Source of the DNA: Curtobacterium sp. MCJR17_055
GTDB taxonomy: Bacteria > Actinomycetota > Actinomycetes > Actinomycetales > Microbacteriaceae
Direction: 5' to 3'
Length of the DNA: 64,000 nucleotides
Assembly (NCBI RefSeq): GCF_003224335.1
Contig: NZ_QKLF01000001.1
Coordinates: forward strand, 372,001 to 436,000
Shown: positions 47,166 through 56,382 of the stretch, one piece after another
Position numbering within the stretch: the first letter of the stretch is position 1
How the letters are laid out: each line of letters opens with the position of its first letter
Program-made: the position numbers and the translations under genes
Notes under the pieces: model-generated
Seen by the model: the letters and a program-made list of their open reading frames with translations, nothing else
Told to the model about the DNA's origin: nothing
Database searches by the model: none

Positions 47166-47804
47166 TTACTCGGAGTCGGCGTCGGCCGGGGCGGAGCCGC
47201 CCTCGGTGCCGGCCTCGGCGCCCGCCTCGGCAGCGGCCTCGTCGGCGGCGTCGTCGTCAGCGGTGCCACGCGGGGTGACGATCTGGACGACGAGCGACTC
47301 GGCGTCGGTCTCGAGCTCGGCACCGGCCGGGAGCTGCAGGTCGGACGCGTGGACCTGCGCACCGTCCTCGAGGCCCTCGACGTCCACGACGACGTGCTCG
47401 GGGATGTCGGTCGCCTCGACGAGCAGGGAGACGCTCGCCAGGTCCTGCACGTGGATGGTGCCGGCGAAGGACTCGCCCTCGATGACGACGGGCACGTCGA
47501 CCGTGACCTTCTCGCCACGACGCACGACGACGAGGTCGATGTGCTCGATGATCTGACGCACCGGGTCACGCTGGACGTCCTTGACGAGGGCGAGCTGGGC
47601 AGCACCCTCGATGTCGAGGTCCACGACCGCGTTGGCGGTACGGACGAGGAGCATCGTCTCGTGGCCCGGCAGGCTGATGTGCTTCGGCTCGGTGCCGTGG
47701 CCGTAGACGACGGCGGGGATCTTGTCGGCGGCGCGGAGCTTGCGGGCCGCACCCTTGCCGAACTTGGTGCGGACTTCCGCTGCGAGCTTGGTGTAGTCAG
47801 CCAT
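47166..47804 (-). CDS. rplY: 50S ribosomal protein L25 / general stress protein Ctc
   Basis: 212 residues from ATG 47804, with AGGAGG 4 nt upstream. The N-terminal L25 5S-rRNA-binding domain (about 1-92: FGKGAARKLRAADKIPAVVYG) joins a TL5/CTC-type beta domain (about 95-185). The last 35 residues are acidic, Ala/Glu/Gly-rich. First gene of an rplY-pth-small membrane protein operon. Its mRNA seems to have an unusually long leader of about 158 nt. Confidence 0.95.
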   Translation of the reverse strand: MADYTKLAAEVRTKFGKGAARKLRAADKIPAVVYGHGTEPKHISLPGHETMLLVRTANAVVDLDIEGAAQLALVKDVQRDPVRQIIEHIDLVVVRRGEKVTVDVPVVIEGESFAGTIHVQDLASVSLLVEATDIPEHVVVDVEGLEDGAQVHASDLQLPAGAELETDAESLVVQIVTPRGTADDDAADEAAAEAGAEAGTEGGSAPADADSE

Positions 47805-47974
47805 GATGCCTCCTGGTGTCGGGGACGACGCCGGAGTGCCGGCATCGGGGGGTCTGTGGTGTTGCAACTCGAACGCGTGCACGCGTGAGGAACGTTCCCA
47901 GGGCTGGCCGGGTCTCCCACCGCGTCGATCACGGCCGCTTGCGCGGCCCTCGCCGAAGTCAGTCACCGAGTCTA
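47805..47974 (-). promoter_or_regulatory. Promoter and long 5' leader of rplY
   Basis: TAGACT on the minus strand at 47969-47974 places transcription start near 47962, giving a leader of about 158 nt. The leader includes GGCCGC-GCAA-GCGGCC, a 6-bp tetraloop hairpin at 47935-47950, and further downstream CACGCGTGCACGCGT. Most other genes here lack leaders, so control by the leader is possible. Confidence 0.4.
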
Positions 47975-48013
47975 GCAGGGCCTCCGGGCGTGTCGCGACG
48001 GTGCCGTGACTGG

Positions 48014-49075
48014 TCAGCGGCGACGGTGGTGCCGGGCGGCGACGAGGGCTTCCCGGGCGCGGTCGCTCGCGGCCTCGGCGTCGTCGCGCTCCTGCCCGAG
48101 CCGTTCGGCCTCGGCGTCGAGGTCGGCACGCTCCTGGTCGAGGGCGCTGAGCTGTCGCTCGAGGTCGCGACGGCGGCGGTCGAGGTCAGCGCGTCGGTCC
48201 TCGACGTCCTCGAGGGCGGACTCCGCCTGGTCGAGAGCGGCATCGGCCTGCCGGGAGGCACGTCTCGCTGCCGCCTCGGCCTCGCGCGCCTCGCGGCGCT
48301 CGGCTGCGGGGTCGCGCTGGTCCTCGTCGGGAGCCGGCAGGTCGGGCCCGTCCGGAGCATCCGGTTCGGCAGCAGCATCTGGTCCATCCGGGGCATCCGG
48401 CTCGTCAGGGGTCCCGGGCTCGTCGTCTGCGGGACCGGGCGCGGCGGGACGGCGTGCACCGCGCCTCCCGGCCGTGATCGGGATGGGAGGCGCGTCGCTG
48501 CCGGACCACGCGTCCGGGACGGCGTCCGGAACGGCCACCGCGTCGGTCAGGTCGACGTCCTCGAACCCCACGCTCTCGAGGGGCCGCAGGAGGAGGCCCG
48601 ATCGGATCGCGGCGCCGGCGTGCGGGTCGGCCATGCCGGCCTCGATGGTCGCGCGGACCTGCTCGAGCACGGCCGGGGTCGGCGGGTGCCCGGCTGCGGA
48701 CGCCCGGTCGGCCCCGGTGTCGGCGAGCGCCGCCACGACCTGTGACCGCTGCTTCCGGAGTGTCGCGATCTGCTGCGGGTCCGCGGAGGCCTGCGCCTGC
48801 CGGAGGGCCGGACCGAGGTCGACGGCGTCGTCGAGGGCGGCCTCGGAGGCGAGCAGGTCGACGATCCACGCGGCCGGCGCGGGCTTCTTCAGCTTCCCGA
48901 TCGCGGCCGCGAGCTCCCGGTCGTCCTTCCGGACCGCTCGTTGCCGTGCCGTCCGCGCGGCCACGAAGTCGCCAGGAGCGGCGCGCAACAGGTCGCGGGC
49001 GACGTCGGCGAGCGCTGCGGGGTCCACGCCACCACTCTGCCCGTCGGGCACGGTGCGGCGCCCGGGAACGCTCAC
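48014..49075 (-). CDS. Hypothetical coiled-coil protein
   Basis: 353 residues from GTG 49075, which overlaps the upstream manD-like stop by 4 nt; GTG 49027 (337 residues) is an alternative. The N-terminal 150 residues are helical, with [19 protein letters not shown] and [18 protein letters not shown], a pattern I have seen in actinobacterial hypothetical proteins. A Pro/Asp/Ala linker (about 205-260) precedes a strong charged coiled coil to the end (about 262-340). No enzyme motif. Cytosolic by lack of signals. Function unknown. Confidence 0.75.
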   Translation of the reverse strand: MSVPGRRTVPDGQSGGVDPAALADVARDLLRAAPGDFVAARTARQRAVRKDDRELAAAIGKLKKPAPAAWIVDLLASEAALDDAVDLGPALRQAQASADPQQIATLRKQRSQVVAALADTGADRASAAGHPPTPAVLEQVRATIEAGMADPHAGAAIRSGLLLRPLESVGFEDVDLTDAVAVPDAVPDAWSGSDAPPIPITAGRRGARRPAAPGPADDEPGTPDEPDAPDGPDAAAEPDAPDGPDLPAPDEDQRDPAAERREAREAEAAARRASRQADAALDQAESALEDVEDRRADLDRRRRDLERQLSALDQERADLDAEAERLGQERDDAEAASDRAREALVAARHHRRR

Positions 49076-50412
49076 CAGTCGTGCACGGTGCCGTCCGCCA
49101 GGCGGTTGAACGGCAGGTACGCCTGCTCGTACGGGTACTTCCCGGCCTCGTCGACGTCGAGCGAGACGCCGATGCCGGGCTCGTCGCCGGGGTGCAGGTA
49201 CCCGTCGGTGAAGGTGGCCGTCTGCTGGAACACCTGGTTCGTCCTCGGGCCGTGCTGCATGTACTCCTGGATCCCGAAGTTGTGGATGGCGAGCCCGAGG
49301 TGCATCTGGGCCGCCATCCCCACCGGCGAGATGTCGGTCGGCCCGTGGAACCCGGACTTCACCTGGTACATCGCGGCGTAGTCCATCGTCTTCCGCAGCG
49401 GGGTCACGCCGCCCATGTGCGTGACGGCGCCGCGGACGTAGTCGATGAGCTGGTCGCGGATGAGGTCCTTGAAGTCCCAGACCGTGTTGAAGACCTCACC
49501 GATCGCGAGCGGGGTCGTGGTGTGCTGCCGGACGAGTCGGAGCGCTTCCTGGTTCTCGGCGGGGGTGCAGTCCTCGAGCCAGAAGAGGTCGTACGGCTCG
49601 AGCGACTTCCCGAGCTTGGCGGCCTGGATCGGGGTCATCCGGTGGTGTCCGTCGTGCAGGAGCGGCAGCTCGGGGCCGAACTCGTTGCGGACCGCCTCGA
49701 AGACGGTCGGCAGGTGCCGGAGGTACGCGCGGGTGTCCCAGTCCTCCATGGCCGGGAACCCCCCACGCTGCGCGGGCTCGAAGTCGTAGCGGACGCCGGC
49801 GTTGCCCTCGGTGGTGCGGTTCGAGGCGATGCCGTAGATGGACTCGAGCCCCGGCACGCCGGTCTGGATGCGGATCGACCGGTACCCCTCGGCCTGGTGC
49901 TGGCGGATCGAGTCGAACAGCTCCGGGAGGTCCTTGCCCGACGCGTGCCCGTACGCCATCAGCCCGGTCCGGGAAGCACCGCCGAGCAGCTGGTAGAGCG
50001 GCATCCCGGCGACCTTGGCCTTGATGTCCCAGAGCGCCATGTCGACGGCGGCGATCGCGGCCATCGTCACCGGACCCCGACGCCAGTAGGTCGAGCGGTA
50101 GAGGAACTGCCAGGCGTCCTCGATGCGGCTGGCGTCCCGACCGGTGAGCAGCGGGACGACGTGCTCGGACAGGTACGCGGCGACCGCGAGCTCGCGGCCG
50201 TTCAGGGTCGCGTCACCGAGACCGATGACGCCGTCCGCGGTGGTCAGCTTGAGGGTGACGAAGTTCCGGTCCGGACTGGTGACGATCACCTCGGCACGGT
50301 CGACGAGCTGTCCACGGTCCGTGCTCGCCCAGGTGTCCGGCCTGGAGGCTGTGCCTCCGCCCGCAGAGCGTGCGTCGGTCGCACCGGGGGTCGGGTTCGC
50401 GGGATCGGTCAC
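49072..50412 (-). CDS. manD: Enolase-superfamily sugar acid dehydratase (D-mannonate dehydratase-like)
   Basis: 446 residues from GTG 50412, with GAGGAGGAG about 8 nt upstream. The first 40 residues are a low-complexity extension; the core then reads like RspA/Man[46 protein letters not shown], metal ligand regions in [19 protein letters not shown] and [11 protein letters not shown], and an ending [13 protein letters not shown]. Characterised members dehydrate D-mannonate or D-gluconate, and some are nearly inactive. A gluconate link fits gntK and gnd 3-5 kb away, but that is inference. Confidence 0.9.
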   Translation of the reverse strand: MTDPANPTPGATDARSAGGGTASRPDTWASTDRGQLVDRAEVIVTSPDRNFVTLKLTTADGVIGLGDATLNGRELAVAAYLSEHVVPLLTGRDASRIEDAWQFLYRSTYWRRGPVTMAAIAAVDMALWDIKAKVAGMPLYQLLGGASRTGLMAYGHASGKDLPELFDSIRQHQAEGYRSIRIQTGVPGLESIYGIASNRTTEGNAGVRYDFEPAQRGGFPAMEDWDTRAYLRHLPTVFEAVRNEFGPELPLLHDGHHRMTPIQAAKLGKSLEPYDLFWLEDCTPAENQEALRLVRQHTTTPLAIGEVFNTVWDFKDLIRDQLIDYVRGAVTHMGGVTPLRKTMDYAAMYQVKSGFHGPTDISPVGMAAQMHLGLAIHNFGIQEYMQHGPRTNQVFQQTATFTDGYLHPGDEPGIGVSLDVDEAGKYPYEQAYLPFNRLADGTVHDW

Positions 50413-50518
50413 GGCGTTGCTCCTCCTCGAGGTGGGCGCGGTGCTCCTCCGCGGCGGTGCGGGATGCATCCGGCGTCCACCTGTCGAGCCTGCACCGGCG
50501 GCGGCCGTGTGTCCATCG

Positions 50519-50671
50519 TCAGCGGCGGCTCGAGGCCCGCTCGACCCCGACGCACGGCGGGCGCGCGGCTTCCTCGACCAGCGACGGGTGGGCATCGCGG
50601 CCGTCGACGCTGGCGGTGGCCCGGGCGACCGCGGCTTCCAGCAGGCCCGCGTCACGAATGTGTTCCCGGTC
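50519..50671 (-). pseudogene. Remnant of a Fic/Doc-type toxin gene
   Basis: Between the response-regulator gene and the manD-like gene the minus strand encodes [20 protein letters not shown] then [16 protein letters not shown] before running into Arg-rich noise and a TGA at 50519. This resembles the N-terminal third of Doc (death-on-curing) proteins, where IRDxGLLExAxARPRA and DAYPxLxEKAAALL are conserved. The catalytic HPFxxGNKR region is absent and no start signal is seen. It is a decayed fragment; the Phd-type antitoxin is not present. 50413-50518 holds nothing recognisable. Confidence 0.6.
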
Positions 50672-51368
50672 ATCCCGTCCATCCCGGGGTGACGAGGCCG
50701 GTCTCGTAGGCGAAGACCACGAGTTGGGCGCGGTCGCGAGCACCGAGCTTGATCATCGCCCGGGAGACGTGGGTCTTCGTCGTGGCCGGACTGACGAACA
50801 GGCGCTCGGCGATCTCGGCGTTCGTCAAGCCGCTCGCGACCAGGCGCATGACCTGGCGCTCGCGGTCGGTCAGGGCGTCGAGTTCGGGTGCGAGCGCTGT
50901 CGGCTTCGCGTGCGCCGCGTACGCCTCGACGAGCGACCGGGTCGGGCCCGGCGACAGCAACGACTCCCCCGCGACGACGGTGCGGATCGCCCGGAGGAGT
51001 TCGCCGGGCTCGGTGTCCTTCACGAGGAACCCGGCAGCACCACCACGGATCGCCTCGAACACGGTGTCGTCCTCCTCGAAGGTCGTGAGGACCACCACGT
51101 GCACCGCGCTGAGCGCCGGGTCCTCCGAGATCCGCCGTGTGGCGACGAGGCCGTCGGTCCCCGGCATGCGGATGTCCATGAGCACGACGTCCGGCAGTTC
51201 CCGTGCGACGACCGCGACGGCGTCCTCGCCGTCGGACGCCTCACCGACGACCTGCATCCCCGGCTCGGCGGACACGAGTGCGCGGAGTCCGGCACGGATG
51301 AGGCTCTGGTCGTCCACCAACACGATCCGGATCAGATCCGGCGTGGTGGGAGTCGCGGACATGGTCAT
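50670..51368 (-). CDS. NarL/LuxR-family response regulator
   Basis: 232 residues from ATG 51368, overlapping the kinase stop (ATGA). The receiver domain (about 10-130) has [13 protein letters not shown] with the acidic pair, phosphoacceptor Asp in [15 protein letters not shown], Thr in [11 protein letters not shown] and Lys in [12 protein letters not shown]. The LuxR HTH (about 165-225) shows [35 protein letters not shown] in two halves. It pairs with the adjacent sensor kinase. Target genes are not evident; the divergent SHOCT gene is the nearest candidate. Confidence 0.95.
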   Translation of the reverse strand: MTMSATPTTPDLIRIVLVDDQSLIRAGLRALVSAEPGMQVVGEASDGEDAVAVVARELPDVVLMDIRMPGTDGLVATRRISEDPALSAVHVVVLTTFEEDDTVFEAIRGGAAGFLVKDTEPGELLRAIRTVVAGESLLSPGPTRSLVEAYAAHAKPTALAPELDALTDRERQVMRLVASGLTNAEIAERLFVSPATTKTHVSRAMIKLGARDRAQLVVFAYETGLVTPGWTG

Positions 51369-52741
51369 GCGGTCGTCTCCGTCGCTCCGGACGCAGTGCG
51401 TGCGGGTTCGCCGATCGGCAGGCGTGCGTGGACCGACCACCCGCCGTCGGGCGTCGGGCCGACGGCGAGTGTGCCGCCGACAGCCGTGGCCCGTTCGTGC
51501 ATCCCGACCAGCCCGTTCCCCGGACTGCTGCCGCTGCCGCCGTCCGCACGCTCGGTCACGGTGTGCTGGCCCGCCGCACGGGCGAGGGCGGACGAGGAGC
51601 GGTGCCCGTGGGGCGCCTCCTCGGTCCGCGGGGCACCGGCGCCGATCGCGACCGGCGCCGGGACGTCGGTCACCGTGATGTCGACGACCTCGGCCCCCAC
51701 GTCGACCACGACCGAGGCGTGGTGGTCAGGGGCGTGCTTCATGACGTTCGTGACGGACTCCTGCACGATGCGGAAGGCGTTGCGCGAGACGACGCCGGCG
51801 ACGGTCTCCACCGGGCCGTCCAGGCGCAGCTCCACGTCCACTCCGGCCAGGCGGGCTCGATCGACCAGGTCGGGGACGCGGTCGAGGCCGGCGACCGGGG
51901 CGCGGTCGGAGGTGCCGGACGGTGCGTCGACGGCCCGCAGCACGCCGAGGATCGTCCGGAGCTCCACGAGCGCCTGCTTGCTGGAGTCGCGGATGTTCAG
52001 CAGCGACTCCCGGGTCTGCTCGGGGAGTTCGGCCCCGAGGTGCAGGGCCACCCCCGCCTGCAGGTTGATGAGCGACATGCTGTGGGCGACCGAGTCGTGG
52101 AGCTCCCGGGCGATGCGGACGCGCTCGGCGCCGGCGCGCTGCTGCTCCGCCGCGAGGCGGGCGCGACGGGCGTCGGCGGCGCGGGCCACCCGTACCCGGA
52201 CGAGCTCGGTGACGGCGATGGTGACCGTCAGCCACGCCAGGCAGAGCGTCATCGTGGTGACGGTCGGGAAGGGCGCGCGGCCGGTCAGGGTGTCCGCCGA
52301 GGGCAGGACGACCAGCGCGACCGCGGCAGCGACGTACGTGGGGACGCGGTGGCCGCGGAACCAGGCGTTCGCCAGCGCCATGGTCAGCGCCGCGACGAAC
52401 GGCCCACGCGGACTGACGACCAGGGCGTAGCCGATCGTCGTGCCGAGGGTCAGGGCCAGGACCACGACCGGCCACCGCCACCGGAAGGGCAGGACGACGA
52501 TCCCGCCCACGAGCAGCACCCATGCCAGGGGCCCGAGCAACACCGGGTCGACGCCGTCACCGAAGCGCTCTGTCCACGGCGGGCCACCAGCACCGACGGC
52601 ACCGGGACCGACCCCGGCTGCCCACCGGGTGGCGGCGACGGTGCCGACGACCTGCACGAGCGCCACCGGCAGCACCCGTCCCACGCGGGCGAACCGGCGT
52701 CCACCCGCCGGGCGGGTGTCGGAGCGCGTGTCGGTGGTCAT
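51365..52741 (-). CDS. HisKA_3-type sensor histidine kinase
   Basis: 458 residues. Four to six N-terminal membrane helices (about 20-175) without a large outside domain, then the dimerisation helix with phospho-acceptor His in RIARELHDSVAHSMSLINL (about 225) and the ATPase with N-box NAFRIVQESVTNVMKHA. The usual DxG box after VVDITVTD is not recognisable; a stretch of about 45 Ala/Gly/Arg-rich residues is inserted before GNGLVGMHERA. The start ATG 52741 is 6 nt after TAGGCT. Senses a membrane or internal signal, unknown. Confidence 0.92.
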   Translation of the reverse strand: MTTDTRSDTRPAGGRRFARVGRVLPVALVQVVGTVAATRWAAGVGPGAVGAGGPPWTERFGDGVDPVLLGPLAWVLLVGGIVVLPFRWRWPVVVLALTLGTTIGYALVVSPRGPFVAALTMALANAWFRGHRVPTYVAAAVALVVLPSADTLTGRAPFPTVTTMTLCLAWLTVTIAVTELVRVRVARAADARRARLAAEQQRAGAERVRIARELHDSVAHSMSLINLQAGVALHLGAELPEQTRESLLNIRDSSKQALVELRTILGVLRAVDAPSGTSDRAPVAGLDRVPDLVDRARLAGVDVELRLDGPVETVAGVVSRNAFRIVQESVTNVMKHAPDHHASVVVDVGAEVVDITVTDVPAPVAIGAGAPRTEEAPHGHRSSSALARAAGQHTVTERADGGSGSSPGNGLVGMHERATAVGGTLAVGPTPDGGWSVHARLPIGEPARTASGATETTA

Positions 52742-52747
52742 GCAGCG

Positions 52748-52753
52748 AGCCTA
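52748..52753 (-). promoter_or_regulatory. -10 box of the two-component operon
   Basis: TAGGCT on the minus strand, 6 nt before ATG 52741. Confidence 0.55.
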
Positions 52754-52957
52754 CGGTCGGCCCTCCGCCGACACATCGCGCAGCGGGAGGGCCTGTGGAC
52801 TACGCCCGGAGGAGTAGTCGCCTGTGGACGAACCGGCGCGGGTGAGCCGGCGGGAGCAGGTCCGAGTGGGCTCTCCTGGCGGACGCGGGTGGGGCCTCCC
52901 GACCGACAGCCTTGTCGTGTCGCGACCGCGGCACCACACCCGACCTCGGAGGTCCCC

Positions 52958-53203
52958 ATGCTCACCACACTCGCTGCCACCGCTCCGTACTGGCACGGAG
53001 GCGGGATGCCGTCCCACGGCTTCCCCGTGTTCCCGGCGCTCCTGCTCCTGCTCGTCGTCGGGGTCGTCGTCTTCGGCGTCCTCCGCCGCGGTGCCGGACG
53101 GGCGATCGCCGACGCGCGGTCGGTGCTGGCCGACCGGTTCGCCCGCGGCGAGATCGACGCCGAGGAGTACCGCGCTCGACGGTCGGAGCTCAGCCGGAAG
53201 TAG
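52958..53203 (+). CDS. Small SHOCT-domain membrane protein
   Basis: 81 residues. One membrane helix (about 25-45), then SVLADRFARGEIDAEEYRAR, the short SHOCT motif. ATG 52958 has GGAGG 6 nt upstream. It is divergent from the sensor kinase across 216 nt and may be controlled by that system, by position only. SHOCT domains are thought to aid oligomerisation; the function here is unknown. Confidence 0.85.
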   Translation: MLTTLAATAPYWHGGGMPSHGFPVFPALLLLLVVGVVVFGVLRRGAGRAIADARSVLADRFARGEIDAEEYRARRSELSRK

Positions 53204-53251
53204 ACCCGACGGTCAGGTCGTCGAGCGCGACGGGCTCAGGCCAGGACGGGC

Positions 53252-53779
53252 TCAGGGCAGGACGGCGAGGATCGCCGCGACGGTGTCGTCCACGACCCCG
53301 TGGATCGGCACCGCCGCGACGGCTTCGTCCGCGCCCGGGCGCTCGAGCGTCGCGAACTGCGAGTCGAGCAGGGAGTTCGGCATGTACTCGTGGTGACGGT
53401 GGCGCTGCCGATCGGCGATGAGCTCGCGCGATCCGTCGAGGAACACGATGAAGAGGTCCGGGGCGTCCTCACGCAGGCGGTCCCGGTACGCGCGCTTCAG
53501 CGCCGAGTTCGCCATCACACACCGCGAGCCGGAGGCCTCGACCTCCGCGATGCGGGACGAGCACGCGTCCAACCAGGGGCCACGGTCGTCGTCGGTGAGC
53601 GGGATGCCGGCGTGCATCTTCTCCTTGTTCGCCGCCGGGTGCAGCGCGTCCGCGTCGACGAACTCCACCGCCTGTCCGCGGTCGACGAGCGCCTGTGTCA
53701 GGGCCTCACCGATCGTCGACTTGCCGGATCCGGAGACCCCCATCACGAGCACGGGCGGGAGGACGGTCGCATCGGCCAT
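53252..53779 (-). CDS. gntK: Gluconokinase
   Basis: 175 residues, GntK size. P-loop VMGVSGSGKSTIGEALT at residues 12-28, then DADALHPAANKEKMHAGIPL (substrate contacts) and the LID region RHRHHEYMPNSLLDSQFATLE. It phosphorylates gluconate to 6-phosphogluconate, substrate of the divergent gnd gene 113 nt away. A TACTGT box lies 6 nt before the ATG. No GntR regulator or gluconate permease is next to it. Confidence 0.95.
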   Translation of the reverse strand: MADATVLPPVLVMGVSGSGKSTIGEALTQALVDRGQAVEFVDADALHPAANKEKMHAGIPLTDDDRGPWLDACSSRIAEVEASGSRCVMANSALKRAYRDRLREDAPDLFIVFLDGSRELIADRQRHRHHEYMPNSLLDSQFATLERPGADEAVAAVPIHGVVDDTVAAILAVLP

Positions 53780-53785
53780 GTCTCC

Positions 53786-53791
53786 ACAGTA
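53786..53791 (-). promoter_or_regulatory. -10 box of gntK
   Basis: TACTGT on the minus strand, 6 nt before ATG 53779. GGAG within the 6-nt gap could also serve as a very close ribosome site. Confidence 0.45.
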
Positions 53792-53892
53792 CGAACAGGG
53801 GGACCGACTGTCCCCAGGATGCGGAAGACCTGGATGAGCACATCGGGCGCTGCATAGATTGGCGACGGCCGTCCAGACACGAAGGAGTCGAC

Positions 53893-55350
53893 GTGGCAGA
53901 CAACAACGAACAGGCGAACATCGGGGTCATCGGCCTCGCGGTGATGGGTTCGAACCTGGCGCGGAACCTCGCGTCGCGTGAGGGGAACACCGTCGCGGTC
54001 TACAACCGCACCTACGCCCGGACCGAGGACCTGATGCGCGAGCACGGGGACATGGGCTTCATCGCGTCGGAAGACATCGACGACTTCGTCACCTCGCTGT
54101 CGAAGCCGCGCACGGCGATCATCATGGTCCAGGCCGGGAAGGGCACCGACGCCGTCATCGGTCAGTTGGCCGAGCGGTTCGAGCCGGGCGACATCATCGT
54201 CGACGGCGGCAACGCGAACTTCCACGACACCATCCGCCGCGAGCACGACCTGAAGGACAAGGGCATCAACTTCGTCGGCACCGGCATCTCCGGCGGCGAA
54301 GAGGGCGCCCTGCACGGGCCGTCGATCATGCCCGGCGGCTCGGACGAGGCGTGGGAGACGCTCGGCCCGATCCTGAAGTCGATCGCGGCCGTCGCCGAGG
54401 GCGAGCCCTGCGTCACCCACGTCGGGACCGACGGCGCCGGACACTTCGTCAAGATGGTGCACAACGGCATCGAGTACGCCGACATGCAGCTCATCGCGGA
54501 GTCCTACGACCTGCTGCGCCGCATCGGGGGCTACAGCGTCGACCAGCTCGTCGACGTGTTCGACGAGTGGAACAAGGGCGACCTGGAGTCCTACCTGATC
54601 GAGATCACCGGGGAGGTCCTCAAGCAGAAGGACGCCGACACCGGCACACCGCTCGTGGACGTCATCCGCGACGCCGCCGGATCGAAGGGCACCGGCGTCT
54701 GGACCGTGCAGAACGCAGTCGGTCTCGGCATCCCCGTCTCCGGCATCGGCGAGGCCGTGTTCGCCCGAGCCGTCTCGTCCCGGCCCGCGCAGCGCGCAGC
54801 CGTCCAGAAATCGGTCACCTCACGGCCGGACATCGCCCAAGCACCGGACTCGTTCACCGACGACGTCCGCGCAGCCCTCTACGCATCGAAGGTCGTCGCG
54901 TACGCGCAGGGCTTCGACCTCATCATCGCCGGGGCGAAGGAGTACGACTGGGACATCGCGCTCGGGGACATGGCGAAGATCTGGCGCGGCGGCTGCATCA
55001 TCCGCGCCCAGTTCCTCAACCGCATCGTCGAGGCGTACGAGAAGAACCCGGACCTCGAGTCGCTGCTCGTCGACCCGTACTTCGCCGACGCCGTCGCCGA
55101 GGGCGAAGCCGCCTGGCGTCGGATCGTGGGCATCGCGGCCGCGTCCGGTGTCCCCGCGCCCGGGTTCTCCTCCGCCCTGTCCTACTTCGACTCCCTCGCG
55201 TCCGAGCGCCTGCCCGCCGCGCTCATCCAGGGGCAACGCGACTTCTTCGGCGCCCACACCTACCAGCGCATCGACAAGGACGGCACGTTCCACACCCTCT
55301 GGTCCGACAACGACCGCCGCGAGGTCGAACAGGAACCGTCCACACACTGA
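53893..55350 (+). CDS. gnd: 6-phosphogluconate dehydrogenase (decarboxylating)
   Basis: 485 residues from GTG 53893 with GAAGGAG 5 nt upstream. NADP-binding IGVIGLAVMGSNLARNLA, VYNRT (NADP preference), VDGGNANFHDT, the signature GISGGEEGALHGPSIMPGG and catalytic KMVHNGIEYADMQL are present. It converts 6-phosphogluconate to ribulose 5-phosphate, giving NADPH and CO2. The long form with the C-terminal tail (FHTLWSD) is a dimer. Divergent from gntK, the two make a gluconate shunt into the pentose phosphate pathway. Confidence 0.97.
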   Translation: MADNNEQANIGVIGLAVMGSNLARNLASREGNTVAVYNRTYARTEDLMREHGDMGFIASEDIDDFVTSLSKPRTAIIMVQAGKGTDAVIGQLAERFEPGDIIVDGGNANFHDTIRREHDLKDKGINFVGTGISGGEEGALHGPSIMPGGSDEAWETLGPILKSIAAVAEGEPCVTHVGTDGAGHFVKMVHNGIEYADMQLIAESYDLLRRIGGYSVDQLVDVFDEWNKGDLESYLIEITGEVLKQKDADTGTPLVDVIRDAAGSKGTGVWTVQNAVGLGIPVSGIGEAVFARAVSSRPAQRAAVQKSVTSRPDIAQAPDSFTDDVRAALYASKVVAYAQGFDLIIAGAKEYDWDIALGDMAKIWRGGCIIRAQFLNRIVEAYEKNPDLESLLVDPYFADAVAEGEAAWRRIVGIAAASGVPAPGFSSALSYFDSLASERLPAALIQGQRDFFGAHTYQRIDKDGTFHTLWSDNDRREVEQEPSTH

Positions 55351-55371
55351 GCAGGACCCGCGGGAGCGCAG

Positions 55372-55414
55372 GCCCGGGTCGGTTGCCTCGTCATCGACGA
55401 GAGCCGACCCGGGC
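55372..55414 (+). terminator. gnd terminator
   Basis: Outer 11-bp stem GCCCGGGTCGG/CCGACCCGGGC (55372-55382 with 55404-55414) with an inner CTCGTC/GACGAG stem. Confidence 0.75.
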
Positions 55415-55489
55415 AGACCCGCGTCCCGGTCGGTACACGGGCACCAGCACGGGCACGGGCACACGCACAGGTCCGCAGCGCCATCCCCG

Positions 55490-56188
55490 TCAGGCGACGA
55501 TGCGCTCGCGGGCGAGTCGGGCGAGCAGGTCGTCGAGACGAGCACCGGGGCCGAGCAACCGGTCCGAACCGGGGGCGACACGCACGAAGAACGTCGCGAC
55601 GGCGGTCGTGTCGTCGGCTCGGACGTAGTGCACCGCTACGGCGGGGGCGGTGCGCCGACCGGCACCCGGCACGAGGACCGCCTCGGTCCCGACGTGCATG
55701 ACGCGGCTCCACCGGATGACGAGCAGCCGAGTCGCCCGCCGTCCGTCGAGTTCCCACAGCGAAGCCTCCGTCGCTCCGAACGCCCAGGTCACGCGAGCGG
55801 TGAGTGGCACCTCGGGTCGGGCCGCCTCGATCACCCCGCGCAGTTCCTGCGTCGGAGCCGCGGGGACCAGCCACACCGTCGGGTCGATACGGCGCACCGC
55901 GCGCGCGAGCACGTCGTCAGCGCGACGCCGACCCGCTGCGCGTGCACGGACGACCGCGAGGACGACGATCGTCACGCCAGCGGTGACGGCCACCGCCTCC
56001 GCGATGCCGAAGGCCCGCAGGTCTGCGTCCGGGTGGACGGTCACGACGATGATCCGGGCAGTGAGGAGCGCCACCCACACACCGACGATCACCCACCGGA
56101 GCACGAGGAGCCGACCGGCGGAGGACCAGCGGTGCTGGTCGTCGCGGGCGCGACCGAGCCCGGGGACACGATCATGTCGCCACGGCAC
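55490..56188 (-). CDS. Membrane protein of unknown function
   Basis: 232 residues if GTG 56188 is the start (several GTGs possible). Two membrane helices (about 28-48 and 58-80) are followed by a region with TVWLVPAAPTQELRGVIEAA and RLLVIRWSRVMHVGTEAVLV, then a C-terminal domain of about 100 residues. No family recognised; a PH-like fold after paired helices is a guess. Convergent with gnd, divergent from the molybdopterin oxidoreductase. Confidence 0.6.
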   Translation of the reverse strand: MPWRHDRVPGLGRARDDQHRWSSAGRLLVLRWVIVGVWVALLTARIIVVTVHPDADLRAFGIAEAVAVTAGVTIVVLAVVRARAAGRRRADDVLARAVRRIDPTVWLVPAAPTQELRGVIEAARPEVPLTARVTWAFGATEASLWELDGRRATRLLVIRWSRVMHVGTEAVLVPGAGRRTAPAVAVHYVRADDTTAVATFFVRVAPGSDRLLGPGARLDDLLARLARERIVA

Positions 56189-56294
56189 GCTCCGATCCTG
56201 CCACGGCGCCCGCACGGCACACCTCGCACCGGGTGAACGCTCCCCGAACCCCGACCCCGAACCCCGATCCCGACCCGGACCCGACGCGCGACCT

Positions 56295-56330
56295 GCAGCC
56301 GCAGCCGCAGCCGCAGCCGCAGCCGCAATC
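56295..56330. repeat. GCAGCC hexamer array
   Basis: Five exact GCAGCC units (56295-56324) and one GCAATC variant. A looser C-rich repeat (CCCGAC/CCCGAA) lies at about 56244-56280. In frame with the next gene it would encode Pro-Gln repeats, but the likely start codon is downstream. Confidence 0.9.
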
Positions 56331-56370
56331 CACGAGCGGCACCGACGCCCTGTTCCCAGCACGACTGACC

Positions 56371-56376
56371 TACGAT
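56371..56376 (+). promoter_or_regulatory. -10 box of the molybdopterin oxidoreductase gene
   Basis: TACGAT, 6 nt before GTG 56383; this sets the start codon and excludes the PQ-repeat extension from the protein. Confidence 0.5.
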
Positions 56377-56382
56377 CCGATC

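Noticed and set aside
49072..53779. manD-like, two-component pair and gntK as one sugar-acid operon
   Set aside because: The genes have separate promoters and intervening gaps, and the SHOCT gene is divergent; the link is only proximity.
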